The notes: a model not told the origin generated them from the letters alone. Counted from the first letter of the stretch, positions 44,430 through 57,160 are shown. The stretch: 64,000 bases of DNA from Inia geoffrensis (GCA_036417435.1 CM070899.1:148318237-148382236), one strand, 5' to 3'. Numbers and translations are program-made.

Positions 44430-45120
44430 ACATATGACTAAATCAACCTGTGCGTGACACAAAGCTGGGAAGGAGAGCTAAAAAGGGATCCAAAAAAATG
44501 TTCCAAAACCTTCAGCAATAGACTGAACATAACATGATGAAATTTAACAGGCACAAATGTAAATTTAAAAATGAAAACCACCAACTATTGTACACATGAA
44601 TAAATGGGGGGAATGTATCAATAACACATGAAAAAAAGACACGGGTTTTAAGTGACTCTAAGTTCTACATGAATCAACTGTGTGATGGAATTGCCAAAAT
44701 ACTAATGCAACCTTGGGGAACAAGCACAGAAACAGAATCAACCTTTCAGAACAAGAGGCAATCATCCCACTCCATTCTGAGCCAATGAGACCACACCTGG
44801 AGTGCTGGATTGGATTCTGGGGAGTATTCAGGTAGGGGAGGAACCTGGAGCTATGTTATATGAGGAATGATTAAAGGTATTCATGGTCAGGATGGAAGAA
44901 AGCCAAGATGAGTGTCCAAAAGACTGTCACATAGAAGGAAAAACAAAATTTTTCTATGGGACTATATACATGGGAGGGGAGTCTGGGATCAATATAAAGG
45001 AGACCTGTTTACAATTTAGAATGTTCTTAAATAGAACTGGCTGCATTCGGAAGAATGAGTTGTCAATCAACAAATTAAGCAGATTCTGGAAAATCACTTG
45101 TAGGGCTTTTTAAAGTAGAT
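44430..45120 (+). mobile_element. CR1/L3-type LINE relic
   Basis: A very old non-LTR element. The phrases 'acatgatgaaatttaacagg', 'tgtgtgatggaattgccaaa', 'actaatgcaaccttggggaa', 'gagaccacacctggagtgct' and 'ggattggattctggggagt' follow the order of the CR1/L3 reverse transcriptase 3' part. Frames are broken throughout. It predates the placental-specific repeats around it. Confidence 0.75.
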
Positions 45121-45239
45121 TTATGCCTTCAGTAAATCAGGGTTGGACAAGAGGTGTTTTAGCATGGCCGTGTTACATAGTCCATACCATTTACACATTG
45201 TTGGACAATCATGGATCATTTGTTGTATTTTTCAGTGAT

Positions 45240-45375
45240 TTTCTCTTGCCATCCCAGTTAAAATGGAAATTCGCTGAAGCCAGGGACAGTGTCCTTATGA
45301 AATTCTTCTACTTTCCTCATTCCTTCTAGTGTAGCACAAAGATGAACCCATAATAATTATATACTGATTGATAGC
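45240..45375 (+). mobile_element. L2 3' end fragment
   Basis: 'aatggaaattcgctgaagcc', 'agggacagtgtccttatgaa' and 'tctagtgtagcacaaagatg' follow the sense L2 terminus. Confidence 0.6.
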
Positions 45376-47262
45376 TGATATTATCAATTTATGAAAATAA
45401 TATTTCCCCTGTGAAGTATAAAGCTATGTGCTGCTCCAGTCCATGTTGTTATTGTCCTGTGTTGAGTTAATATTCTATGATTTTGGCAAACTACTGTTTG
45501 TTCATCTCATTGGAAAGCACTGTGCTTTTACCCCAAAATATCCAGTTCTGATTAATATGGACATGCTGGGAAATCTCCCTATGTCTTAGTGTTCTCTTTG
45601 TGAAACACAGAAATGGGATTTCCAAGGTCCCCTTTAATTCTGTCATTCTGTGAATCTAGTCATGTAGACTGCCTTAGGAGCTCTGATTATTTTGTCTTTT
45701 TCATGTGTTTCCTTCATCTCTCACCGTCTAGGTTTCTTTAATGACTTTGCTAGTATCAGTACTGAGCCGGGTATGTTAGCATCATGTTCTGAACATAGCA
45801 TCTAGAGAACTCTTAAAGATTAAATATGTAGAGAATTATAAATATTTGAAATACCCCGGGGCTGGTGTATGTACTGTCTTTAAACAGATTTTTTTGATCT
45901 AGTATCTTTTATTTGCTTGCTTGTGTGCTGGCTTTTTCCCTTCTGTTGGAGCATCAGAACCTTCGCAGACTTTAAGACTGGCAAAAGGCCCTGCAGACAG
46001 TCATGGAAAGCTAAATCTTTGCCCTCCATACCTGCTTTAGGTTGAGGGAAATGAGGGGATACTCGCAAGCAAGGATACTACAACAGACTACAATACTAAG
46101 ATTTGCTTTTGCTGATCCTGAACTGTATTAACAATTAACTATTGAGAAGCCCAAGCTCTGGTATTACTGTTGCTATTCACGCACTTAGGAAAGACTAATA
46201 ACCTTGTTGGGAATCCTTTTCCAAAGTGATGACCCATACATTCCATATACATTTTTTATGACTTTCTTGAATATCTATTTTCTGATTCTTAATTTATCAG
46301 AATCAAAATTTTTCATTGCAGCTCTGCCACAAACATAAGTGAAAAAGACACACACCATTTATTTACATTCTCCTTCATTGCTTGCTCCCATTCTTATTTC
46401 TGCACTTTCCCTCTCTTTCTTTCCTCCTTCTTCACTGTATTTCCTCAAAATTGCTTTAAGCTGGCTTACAAAAAGATGAAGAGGAAAAGTGAAATTTACA
46501 AGAAAAGAGAAGTTAAGGCGAAAGAAAAAACTGGATGAGCCCAGGATAGAGGCAAATACAGAAAACGTGTTGCAAAGTCTACGACTCTTTCTAGAATGTT
46601 TCGCTGTGTTTTGTAATAGCAAGGAAAGGGAGAAACTACATATTTCAACCTGTCTACAAGATAAAAACAAACTTATTGAGCAGGAGAAGTATGAGTATCC
46701 CTGATGCTGGGACTAGAGAGAAATACAGAGAATACCATGGATTGATGCAGACTTGGTTTTCAACATACTATTTACAAAAAGTACAACAATAACTTTTGTT
46801 AGAATGCTTCTTTATTATTTCTCAAAGGAAGCATTGGCCATGATGACAAATAGCTCTTCATTTAAAGGCATTCTAGTAAGGATTTATGATGGGGAAAGAA
46901 GGAGTGGGGAAGAGGGAGAGCCATAATGTTTCTTTGGTTGTCCAGCTTAACCTAAGGATGGATTTTCAATAACTAGAGGACTGGGTCACCTGATTATTAT
47001 TCAGACAACTTTCTATAAACTCAGAGACCCAAACTTTCTCATAAGCCCAGCAGAGTTCTTAGTTATTGTTGATGTTCATGGGTTTGAATTTATAATATCT
47101 GATAAGGACCAAAATATCACTATTTCCTACATCCAGCAAAATCCAGTCCTAAGCATTAAACAGTCAAGTTTGGATTACGGTAAAAGTCCTATATTAAAAA
47201 TGATTGTGATTAAATACTTTTCTATTGGCATGTTGCATACAGCATTTCTCATATTAAAACAA
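45376..47262. other. No gene or repeat recognised
   Basis: 1.9 kb of AT-rich DNA. The 103-codon minus frame at 46670-46359 and the overlapping 71-codon plus frame are lysine/serine-rich and show no domain. It may be ancestral single-copy sequence. Confidence 0.5.
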
Positions 47263-47385
47263 AAAAACCCTCATGATAAGTGTTATGTGGAAACTGAGGC
47301 ATAGAGAAATGCATTTAAGTAACTTGTCCAAACTCACACAGGAAGTAGAAGGGCCAGAATTCAAAACTGTCTCTCTGGCTGTGAA
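47263..47385 (-). repeat. MIR fragment
   Basis: Antisense MIR: 'gtggaaactgaggcatagag', 'taagtaacttgtccaaactc', 'acacaggaagtagaagggcc', 'agaattcaaaactgtctc'. Confidence 0.85.
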
Positions 47386-48095
47386 AACTGGTTGCTCCGT
47401 GGTCCCTGCTAAAAATTCACCTCAGCTAATTTCCTGACAAAGGTTTATTACATCTCTGGGCTTTTTTTTGTAACTGCAATTGTTCATTCAAATATTTGTA
47501 TGGTTTTGCAAAGGCTTTATGATTCATTTTGGCCATAAGTAGAAGATAAAAAGGACATTTATATTCTATTTATCTACCTCTTTATCTCTTTCTCCTCTCT
47601 TTTTCTCTCTCTTCCTCTAATATTACAAAGCCTGTCTACATCTTGGCAGACATAAAATATACCTGCTTTTTAAAATCTGGCCTCAAAGGATAGATTTTGT
47701 CTCTTATAGGGTCAAAGTTTATTGGTTATCATAGGGCTAAGAGAAGAAATGCTGCATTTGGCCCAAAGTAGAAAAGAGCCAACTTGTAGTCTTCACTTTT
47801 CCTTTTATTTGTCCTGTTTTAAATGGCCATCATTTTTACATACTCAGGATGCTCCAACAGAACTTTCCCTGATGTTAACTGTCAGAATGGGCAGGGATGG
47901 AGATCAAGATAATAACCATATCCATGACACAACAGCACACTTGTTCAGCCCGCCAGGTAGAGTCCAAAATCATTTTTACACCTGTGTAAAAAAGTTGGAT
48001 GTTATCTCACCATTCTTTTCCTGCCCCACACCTATGCCACTAATCTCTTAAAACTTACTTAAAAGTTACATAAAACTACACATTTTATAAAACAT
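47386..48095. other. No gene recognised; CT-rich patch
   Basis: A CT-rich low-complexity run lies at about 47565-47620. A 109-codon plus frame at 47722-48051 shows no family features. Confidence 0.5.
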
Positions 48096-48099
48096 CTTC

Positions 48100-48545
48100 A
48101 AAGGTTAATGTTTACAAAGACTATAACAATATACAGTTGATAGGCAAAATATAGAAAACAAAAATGTGAAAATAAGAAAATAAAAATCATCTATGATTTC
48201 AACTCCATGACATTACTATTTGTGAATATATATGTCAGCTTTTTCCATGTGTGTAAATGCACTAAAATGTACACAAACATACATATTTGATTTTAAGAAA
48301 ATTGGAATTTCATTTAATTCATTCCATGTAACTGCCTTATTATTCAATTTAATTTTATAAGCATATTATATATAAGTTTATAGAAATGTCTAGAGTACTT
48401 TTTAAATGGATGTATAATATTCCAACATAGGTTATACTGTAACTTCTTTAGTTATGCCAAATTAGTGCATATTCATATTTTTAATTTTTCACTATGTAAA
48501 AAAGTACTGTAATGATCATTATTGTTTATATATACATAAAATTGT
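48100..48545 (-). mobile_element. Old L1 3' UTR fragment, probable
   Basis: AT-rich antisense reading with 'atttcaactccatgacatta', 'tttccatgtgtgtaaatgca', 'ggatgtataatattccaaca' and 'tttttaatttttcactatgt'. These resemble decayed L1 3' regions. Confidence 0.5.
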
Positions 48546-48899
48546 GATGTACATTATATCACTTTTACATCTACAAGAAGCAAGGCCTTGAATTAATAGG
48601 TCAAGAGAACACAGAAGGAATTTCCATATAAAAGGGAGTAACATATGCCAGTGTCCTGTGGTAGGAAGGAGGATGGCAAAAAAAAAAAAATGCAACAAAT
48701 CCTAAAAACAAACAAACAAACAAAAAACATAATGGCAAATGTACAGAGAAGGTGAGGAAGGATAATAAAGGGAACTGGAAAAAGATGCATGGGCCAGAAT
48801 ATGCCTTGGTCTTTAAAAAGCAAAAAAAAGAGAAGGCTTTGAAGTTTTATTCTTAAACTAGAGTTGAGAAGTAGGGCATAAAACAATTTATGCTTTAAA

Positions 48900-49038
48900 A
48901 GTTCTCTTTGACTTTCAGTGCAGAGGATGGACTAAAGGCAAGAGTAGAATGCTCATGGATGAAATAGCTAGGAGGCTATTGCCATACTCCAAGTGGAATA
49001 ATTGTAGCTTGGTATAGGATGCTAAAAAAAAAAAAAAG

Positions 49039-49069
<31 letters not shown>

Positions 49070-49560
49070 GGATGGACTCAAGAGATATTTAGGAGACAAA
49101 ACTGACAGGATTTTATTGTAGGTGGGATATGGGTGGGAAGAAAGGAAGATAAATTTACAAAGATGTCTCCTAGATTTCTTGACATGCAAAACAGGTGCTG
49201 CCATTCACCAAGACAAGAAATACTGGAGGAGAATCATGCTTGGTGGGTGGATATTTTGTGCTCAGTTTTGAAATTCTTGAAACATCTAAGTACACGTGCT
49301 TACATATCAGAAATTTTAGGAGCAGTCCAGACTTGAGGGGTTACATTTGACTCTTATTGGCATGTAAATGGTCATGAAAGCATGGACTTGGATAAAATAT
49401 CTAAGGAGATGGTAGAGAATGGGGAAAGTAGAGAGCCTAGAATAAGCATCAAAGTGCAAATAAGGATGAGGGAAAAGAGGCAAAGTTGAAAGCGAAAGGA
49501 TAGCCAGAAAACTATCAGGAATACTAAGAGTATGGGAACAGGAGGTGATGAATTCATGAA
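48900..49560 (-). mobile_element. L2 LINE fragment with an internal microsatellite
   Basis: Antisense L2: 'taggaggctattgccatact', 'gatttcttgacatgcaaaac', 'gtagagaatggggaaagtag'. It is interrupted by an A14(GA)15 expansion. Strongly diverged. Confidence 0.55.
49024..49068. repeat. A14-(GA)15 microsatellite
   Basis: Fourteen A (49024-49037) followed, after one G, by 15 GA units (49039-49068). Confidence 0.97.
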
Positions 49561-50062
49561 TGAATCACCTAATTCTATTGGGCTCTTAGTGTGTGCTCTT
49601 TTGACTTTAATGTGTAAAATATTCTTAGCGTGTTAAAATGACTTTATAACAGAGTAAGGAAGCTCAGGCACTAACTATTGTTAGGCAGGTAACTGAAGAC
49701 AGTTTTATTGCTAATTTTAGCTTGTCAGAGGCATTTTTAAAATGGCATAAAACATTCACTCCTGCAGAGACAGGAAGATAGGGGGGGATTGAGGAGATGG
49801 GGTCATTCAGCCCAAAGGTCTCCACAAACGTAGGACACACATTCAGGCCAAATGTAAATGAACAGTGGAGCCCAACTGCTATTTCACCCTAATGGTGCTT
49901 TTGGACTTCTGTACTGGGAAAGAGGGCACTTCATAAAAGGAGTTATGCTACATGAACTGGACTCCAGGTTATAGAGGACAAATCAAGAAGAAAGGTTTGG
50001 TGAAAGCCATTCTGAGATTTAAGGGCCATTGGAAGCCAGTGGAATATTAAGATATTGGCCTG
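49561..50062. other. No gene recognised
   Basis: Mixed DNA. A weak L2-like phrase is present at 50020-50045 ('ccattggaagccagtgg'). Confidence 0.45.
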
Positions 50063-50413
50063 GTCAGTTCAGCTGCTGTAACAAAATACCATAGACTGGG
50101 GAGCTTAACGTACAGAAGTGTATTTCCACTATGGAGGCTGGGAGGTCTAACATCAGGATGCCAGGATGGGTGGGTTCTGGTGAGAGTCTTCCTCCTGCCT
50201 TGCAGATGGTTACCTTCTAGCTATATCCTCACATGACTAAGACAGGAATCTCTCTTTTATCAGGGGTTTAATCCCACCATAAGGGTCCCACACTCATGAC
50301 CTAATCTAAACCTAATGACCTCCCAAAGGCCCCATCTCCAAATGCTATCACAGTGGATTTTAGGATTTCAACATATGAAATTTGGGGGGGACACAAACAT
50401 TTAGTCCATAGCA
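50063..50413 (-). mobile_element. MaLR LTR (MLT1-like), antisense
   Basis: The plus strand reads the reverse of the LTR: 'cagctgctgtaacaaaatac', 'catagactggggagcttaac', 'acctcccaaaggccccatct', 'tttcaacatatgaaatttgg', 'acaaacatttagtccatagc'. In sense it opens TGCTATGGACTAAATGTTTG, the same opening as the LTR at 42576. It is a solo LTR. Confidence 0.85.
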
Positions 50414-50914
50414 GATATCATCTGAGAAAGGAAATAAAAAGAGTGCAGGAACCAAGCTTCTTAGAAACCCTAAGAAGCTGAACATTTCCATCAGCCTGTG
50501 TTTACTAATTTGTTTATTTGATTCCCCATACCGATGAACAAATAAAGCCCCAAGGCCAAAGGACTCTTCCTGTTGGTTTTTGAAAGCAACTGGAAAAGAA
50601 GGTGGTAGCTGAAGAGGGGATAACTGTGTCCCAAAATATTTCCAATCTTGGGACTGAAAAAGACCTAAGGATGCAGTGTGGTGGCCCTCATAAAACAAAA
50701 TGTCAACCACTGAGTTTAGTGAGCCCAATGGAGTCATCCTGGAACACTTAGGTCCTAGGAAGAAGATCGAGGTGGGGGTGAATACTCATCGATGGAATGT
50801 TTAAGGAGGTCCTAATGCGGGCCAAGTCTATGAGTTACTCAGCAAAATGTTAATCAACTGATCAGGCTCTTATAAGGAAATATAGATCTACTAGCTACTG
50901 TGTTTATTTTACTT
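50414..50914. other. No gene recognised
   Basis: The 125-codon minus frame at 50737-50360 runs into the LTR and has no domain. Confidence 0.5.
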
Positions 50915-51020
50915 TATTGATTCATTCATTTATTTGACCCATTTTTATGGAACACCTACTATGTCTCAGGCATGGAGAATATAACTCAACAAAAGAAGAC
51001 CTAGTCCTTATCTTTATGAC
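50915..51020 (-). mobile_element. L2 3' end fragment
   Basis: Antisense L2: 'gattcattcatttatttgac', 'ggaacacctactatgtctca', 'ggcatggagaatataactca'. Confidence 0.75.
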
Positions 51021-51859
51021 ACAGCTTGGTGACATTTTAATTCTTCATTTGATTCTGTAAGAAATTTCTTTTCACATGATCCCTGGATCTATCTCAATGT
51101 TGCAACATGAAACACTTTTCTATATAGTCTCACATTTCAGTAACTATCCCGAATCCTGTCCATAAAATATGCCTGAACATCCAGCCAATACAAGGGTCAA
51201 GGAAGCCCATCATGTGTGCATTTTCTTCCCTAATCTCCCCTCATGCTCTCTAAATCCTGCTGATTCCCAAAGACTCCAGTTCTTCATATTCTGTCCCCTC
51301 ATCCTGAAGTCATATGGGCATCGTGGGACATATGACTCACTCCCACAATTCCTTGTCTAATCATCTTCTTGTTGAATAAATTAGCATAACATATAGGATA
51401 TCTAAAATCCAATCACATGTTAGTTACTCTAGCCACAGACAAATTTGGTTATTCTCAGTCCACACATTAATTGGAGGCAGAAGACAAATGTTGTTCATTT
51501 GTTTTTGAGTGTTTGTTTGTTTGAAACAGTCCTTCAGCTTACCTTCTCTTACTCCATCTCCCCAGGAAGTGGGCTTTCTGTTCACAGACCTACAGGTCTA
51601 CCTCCAGCTGAACTAGAACCCTCATTCTTATTGCTTCTCTGTACACATGCCTTCCATTTCAAGACATTTCCTTCCCGTTTCTATGCTGACTAACCCTTAT
51701 CCTTTGAGATGCAACTTAACTTTACTTTTGAATTCTTCAGTTTCTCATCAGAACCCTTAAAATATACAGTGGTACATTTGATATACACAAAACGGCTCTT
51801 GTTTCAGATTCAAAGGATGACTTAAAGGATAAATTATGTCCAAATAGAGGTGGCTGAGA
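51021..51859. other. Unassigned DNA with weak L2 similarity
   Basis: From about 51600 to 51790 there are L2-like phrases ('cctttgagatgcaacttaac'), but too few to set borders. No gene is seen. Confidence 0.4.
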
Positions 51860-52085
51860 AGCATTCATTATAGTGATTTTTTAAATTCCTGGCAAATACC
51901 CAGGAAAAATCATGAGCCAGGATTTCACTTCTAAAAATCTACTCTTAAAATACACTGACAAGAATATGAAATAAAGTATGCACAAGGCTATTTATTGCAG
52001 CAATTTGATATAACAAATGATGGAAAACTACTTAAATACCCCAATGGCTATTATGGGAACTAGTGAAATAAACTATGAAATCTTC
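51860..52085 (+). mobile_element. Old L1 fragment
   Basis: Sense L1-like: 'gcacaaggctatttattgca', 'gcaatttgatataacaaatg', 'actacttaaataccccaatg'. This matches the part of L1 that reads 'ttcattgcagcactatttac...cctaaatgcccatc' in younger copies. Confidence 0.6.
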
Positions 52086-52119
52086 CCAAGATGGAGTAGT
52101 AAGAAGCTAGACAGAAAGG

Positions 52120-52148
52120 AATAATAATTTATATGTGAGATGATAGAT

Positions 52149-52187
<39 letters not shown>

Positions 52188-52556
52188 GGTAGAGACAGAG
52201 AGACTGGTTCATTCTAAGGAATTGGCTCACACAATCACAGAGATTAGCAAACCCAGAATCTGTAGGGAAGTCTGAGAGGCTGGAGACCCAGGAAAAGTTG
52301 ATGATACAGTCTTGATTCTCAATGAGACTGCAGACAGAATCCATTCCTCTTAGGAGGACTTCAGTCTTCTCTCTTAAGGCCTTCAATTGATTGCATGAGA
52401 TCCATTCCCATTATGGAGGGGTAATCTTTTTTACTCAAAGTCTAATGATTTAGATGTTAATTGCATCTTTGAAAATACCTTTACAGAAAACATCTAAACT
52501 GGTGTTTGACCAAATAACTGTGCACCATGGTCTAGCCAAGTTGACATATGAAATTC
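52120..52556 (-). mobile_element. MLT2-type ERVL LTR with (GATA)n expansion
   Basis: The plus strand is the reverse of an MLT2-like LTR: 'aaggaattggctcacacaat', 'gaggctggagacccaggaaa', 'ggccttcaattgattgcatg', 'cattatggaggggtaatctt', 'actcaaagtctaatgattta', 'tctagccaagttgacatatg'. The A-rich segment at its left end has expanded into a GATA array. No internal retroviral genes are present. Confidence 0.78.
52149..52187. repeat. (GATA)n microsatellite
   Basis: 39 bp, nearly ten perfect GATA units, preceded by related GATGATAGAT sequence. Confidence 0.97.
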
Positions 52557-52714
52557 GTCATTATGTATATAAAATATTGAGTTAGGAGCTCAGTTTTATA
52601 TAAATATGGATATAATTTATATTTAAAATATATATACATTATATATCTATATATTTTATCTATATGTTCATTATCTATCATTCTATCTATCTACTATCTC
52701 TCTACTTATCTATA

Positions 52715-53362
52715 CAGGCATACCTCGCTTTATTGTGCTACACAGATATTGTGTTTTTTCATAAATTGAAGGTTTGTGAGGAACCAGCATTCAGCAAGTC
52801 TCTCTGCTTTGCTTTTCCATTATTTTTCATTATTATTATACTTGTTAAGATGATCTGTGATCAGTGAACTTTGATGTTACTCATGTAAAAAGATTAAGTT
52901 GCTGAAGACATAGCTGATGTTTATCATTTGTTAGAAATATAGTATTTTTAAATTAAGGTATGTACATTAATTTTTTAGGCTTAATGCTATTGCACACTTT
53001 ATAGACTACAGTATACCACAGTACAATGTAAACATAACTTTTATACAGGGAAACCAAAAAATTTGTAACTCAATTCATTGTGGTATGCTTTTTTTTTTTT
53101 TTTGTGGTACGCGGGCCTCTCACTGTTGTGGCCTCTCCCGTTGCGGAGCACAGGCTCCAGACGCACAGGCTCAGCGGCCATGGCTCACGGGCCCAGCCAC
53201 TCCGCGGCACGTGGGATCTTCCCAGACCAGGGCACGAACGTGCGTCCCCTGCATCGGCAGCCAGCCGGACTCTCAACCACTGCGCCACCGGGGAAGCCCT
53301 GTGGTATGCTTTTTATTGCGGTGGTCTAGAACTGAACCTGCAATATCTCCAAGGTATGCCTG
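52715..53362 (+). mobile_element. Tigger1-type non-autonomous DNA transposon
   Basis: Starts CAGGCATACCTCGCTTTATT and ends ...CCAAGGTATGCCTG, giving inverted termini CAGGCATACCTYG. It is flanked by TA on both sides (52713-52714 and 53363-53364), the duplication expected for a Tc1/mariner-pogo element. Subterminal blocks ('aattgaaggtttgtgaggaa', 'gtgatcagtgaactttgatg', 'taaggtatgtacattaattt', 'attgcacactttatagacta') are those of Tigger1. The transposase gene is deleted: without the nested SINE only about 430 bp remains. Confidence 0.93.
53095..53299 (-). mobile_element. CHR-type SINE inside Tigger
   Basis: A near-intact SINE. The target-site duplication TGTGGTATGCTTTTT (from 53079 and from 53300) lies in the Tigger 3' part. 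The tRNA-like region carries a small extra block (CAGCCAGCC at about 53258) that the other copies lack. CpG-rich. Confidence 0.96.
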
Positions 53363-53389
53363 TACATTACTCAACTAAACTTCACTTTT

Positions 53390-53560
53390 TATTTGGATTC
53401 CACTAGTTTTCCCCAATGTCCTTTCCCTTTCTTTTTTTTTTTTTTTTTTGGTTCCAGGAATCCATCCAGAATACCACTTAATATTTTGTTATCTTAATAC
53501 TTAGCTAAGACAACTTAGCTCTCCTTGTTCTGTGACCATTTCTCAAATTTCCTTTGTTTT
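53390..53560 (-). mobile_element. L1M 3' UTR fragment with a T-tract expansion
   Basis: 'gttccaggaatccatccaga' and 'ataccacttaatattttgtt' match the L1M block also seen at 44270. A run of 19 T splits the 'cctttt...gttccagg' phrase. Confidence 0.6.
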
Positions 53561-53784
53561 CCAGGAAGTAATTTATTACTTTATTTTTTAAACACCTTTT
53601 GCTTTTGTTAGTTACCTTTACTGTTTCACTGTATTCTGCTTCATTAAATTCTGCTTTTTAACTTTATTACATCCATCCTTTTATGATTTTCCTTGTGTTC
53701 ACTCTGTCTTTTTTAGCTCAGTATAATTCTTAGCTCATTATTTCTCTTTCTTGTTTTCTAAAATTTGCATTTAAGGTTATACAT

Positions 53785-55805
53785 GTTCTTTATTTTTTAA
53801 TTGAAGTATAATTGACTTACAATATTATATTAGTTTCAGGTGTACAAGACCGTGATTTAATATTTTTATACATTATAAAATGATTACCATGATCAGTCTG
53901 GTTACCATGTGTCACCACACGAAGTTATTACAATATTATTGACTATATTCCATAATGCTGTATATTACAACACATTAAATTATTTATTTTATAATTGGAA
54001 GTTTGTACCTTAATCACCTTTACCTATTTCACCCATCCTTCCATACCCCTCTCCTCTGCAACCACCAGTTTGTTCTCTGTACCTATGAGTCTTTTTCTGT
54101 TTTGTTTACCCATTTGTTCTGTTTTGTAGTTTCTACATATAAGTGAAATCACATGATATTTGTCTTTCTCTAACTTATGTCACTTAGTATAGTACCCTTT
54201 AGGTCCATCCGTGCTCTTCGGAAATGGCAAGATTACATTGATTTTTTTTTTTATGTATATACCACATCTTCTTTACCCATTCATCTATGGATGGCCACTT
54301 AGGTTGCTTCCATAACTTGGCTATTGTAAACAATGCTGTAATGAACATTGGAGTACATATATCTCTTCAAACTAGTATGTTCATTGTCTTCAGATAAATA
54401 CCCAGAGGTGGATCATGTGGTAGCTTTATTTTTAATTTTTTGACAAACCTCCATACTGTTTTCCACAGTAGTTATACTAACTTATATTCTCAACAACAGC
54501 ACACAAAGGTTCCTTTCTCTCCACATCCTCACCAACACTTGTTATTTCTTGTTTTTGTTTGTTTGGTTTTTTTTTTTTAATCGTAGCCATTCTGACAGGT
54601 GTGAAGTGACATCTCATTGTGGTTTTAATTTGCATTTCCCTGATGGTTAGTTATTGAGCATCATCTTTTCATGTGCTTGTTGGCCATCTGTATGTCTTCT
54701 TTGGAAAAATGTCTATGTCTTCTTTGGAATCATGTCTACTCAGGGACTCTGACCTCTTTTTAATCAGATCGATTGTGTGTGTGTGTTGATTTATATGAGT
54801 TTTTCATATATTTTGGATATTAGCCCTTTTTCAGACACGTTATTTACAAATATCTTCCCCCATTCAGTAGGCTGCCTTTTCATTTTCTTGATAGTTTTCT
54901 TCATTGTGCAAAAGCTTTTTAGTTTGTTATAGTCCAATTCATTTAGTTTTGCTTTTGTTGCCCTTGCCTGAGGAGATATATCAAAAAAAAAAATATTCCT
55001 AAGACCAATGTCAAAGAGCTTACAGCTTATGTTTTCTTCTAGGAGATTTATGATATCAGATTTTACATTTAAACCTTTAATTCATTTGACTATATTTGTG
55101 TATGGTGTAAGAAAGTAGTTTAATTTCATTCTTCTGCATGTAGCTGTCCAGTTTTCCAATGCCTTTTGATGCAATTGTAAATGGGATTGCTTTCTTCATT
55201 TCTCTTTAAGATAGTTCATTATCAATGTAGAGAAATAAAACACATTTCTGTGTATTAATTTTGTATTCTGAAACTATACTGAATTCATGCATTACTTTTA
55301 ACAGATTTTGGTGGAGTCTTTAGAGTTTTCTAGGTATAGTATTATGTCATCTGCAAATAGTGACAGTCTTACTTCTTCCTTTCCAAGTTGGATGCCTTTC
55401 ATCTATCTTTTTTTCTTTTCTGATTGCTGTGGCTAGGACTTCAAATACTATGTTGAATAAAAGTGACATGAGTGGGTATTCTGGTCTTGTTCCTGATCCT
55501 AGAGGAAAAGTTTTCAGCTTTTCATCATTGAGTATAATGTTAGCTGTGGGTTTGTCATGTATGACCTTTATTATGCTGAGGTATGCTACCTCCATACCCA
55601 CTTAGTTGAGGACTTTTATCATGAACATACTTTGAATTTTGTCTAATGCTTATTCTGCATCTACTGAGATGGTCATTTAATTTTTAATCCCTCATTTTGT
55701 TAAAGTGGCATATCTCATTGATTGATTTGAAGATATTGAATCATTCTTGCATCCCTGGAATAATTCTCACTTGATTATGGTGTATGATTCTTTCAATATA
55801 TTGTT
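53785..55805 (-). mobile_element. L1M-type L1, 3' half
   Basis: An older L1 read right to left, from RT-palm sequence at 55805 to a 3' end at 53785 ('ttattttttaattgaagtat'). ORF2 pieces remain: 55601-55347 ([43 protein letters not shown]) and, in another frame, an intact FADD codon string at 55357-55346. Beyond 55805 L1 similarity stops. It carries more changes than the young copies and its frame is broken many times. Confidence 0.88.
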
Positions 55806-57160
55806 ATGTATAACATAAACTATATTAACCAGAAAACAAGAAAGCTATCAATGCCTACCTGGGTTATGCCCAAAAGGGTCATAAGCACCAATGTGACAAG
55901 GATCCCACTAAAAAATAATGAACATTTAGAGCACCAAAAGAACTCATCATCCTTAAGTTCACAGTGACACAAAAATAAACCTCACTAATCACTCTAGGAA
56001 ACTGTTAAGGCATAAAATCATTCTGAAAACTGGTTTAAAAAAAAGGTAAGAGAGTGTAATTGAACATCTATCCTGCCTTTCCCATACCAATTATGTTTCA
56101 AGGTACTTTAATAGCAGAAGAGTAAAGGTTCTTTATAGAAGAATCCCACGGTTCATAAGCACAGATGGGATGATAGAATACGATCATTTAGCCACCCCTT
56201 AATGTAGTAAAATATCTAAACGGTGCTCCATCGTGGCTGCTAAAACTAGTAGGTGAAAGGCTAACGAAGAACTTAAAAATGAATGAATTGAATTGATAAC
56301 TTCTAAACATTAACATAAACAAAGAAAGAAACACAAAAGATATTCTGTGACTCTTGTAGTGATAAAGTATAGAGAAGTGTTTATGAAGATAACAACAAAA
56401 AAAAATCAAACATGATTCTGATCAAATCTCCATGGAAGCTCTACATTTACAGAGGAAAGAACATGCTAAATGACATATGGCCCGATCTCCAGAATGTGAG
56501 AAAGATGACAGAAAAAAAGGACGTGGGTTTTTCCCCCAAATAAATGAGTGAGAGAAAAAGAGGGAAACAGAGAGGACACTCAAGTCATATCAATCAAATC
56601 ACATATGCAGACATTGTTTAGACAGTGATTTACAAACCAAGTAAGGAAAGTGGAAGAACCATTATAGACTTGACCTCTACATATTTATAGTTTTAATATA
56701 AAGAGTTTTTTTTGATAGAATACTGGTATTGTTGTTACTAAGCTTCTTTCTTTCTGGCACTTGAATGCCAAATAGTTTTTTTTTTTTTTTTTTCATGCAG
56801 CCTCAGAATTACTAAATTTATGAGTTTCTTCCACATAGTATCTCCTTGGGTCCCCATGATCAACTAAAGAGTTATAAAGTACAGGTATTATGAGCCATTA
56901 TTTTTCTAGTGGGAAACTGAGACTTCAAAGAAATGTAAATGTTTTATCCCAACAACTTCCAGAAAGTGGACTAATCACATTGTCTACTGATTGGTACCAT
57001 GTGCTGCTGGTTCCCTATCTGAGCTGCTCACATTTACATATTAGCATAAAAAAAGAAAGAAACAGTCACAGCTTAGGACCCTCTAGGCTTTAAAACTTTT
57101 TTAATCAAATTTGTTTAATTTTATTTAACACATTCAGATAAAGCACACAGACAGAAAGAC
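55806..57160. other. Unassigned, possibly old L1 5' sequence
   Basis: A/T-rich DNA with a T17-T18 run at about 56777. Some phrases ('tgctccatcgtggctgctaa' near 56225) could derive from the 5' part of the adjoining L1M, but I cannot prove it. No gene is seen. Confidence 0.35.

Noticed and set aside
48673..48738. Possible tiny retro-insertion with ATGGCAAA flanks and an A13 tail
   Set aside because: The flanking match is only eight bases of A-rich sequence and the insert is under 60 bp of AAAC repeats; slippage explains it.
55806..56760. 5' UTR of the adjoining L1M
   Set aside because: A few phrases look suggestive, but I could not establish order or a terminus, so it is left unassigned.
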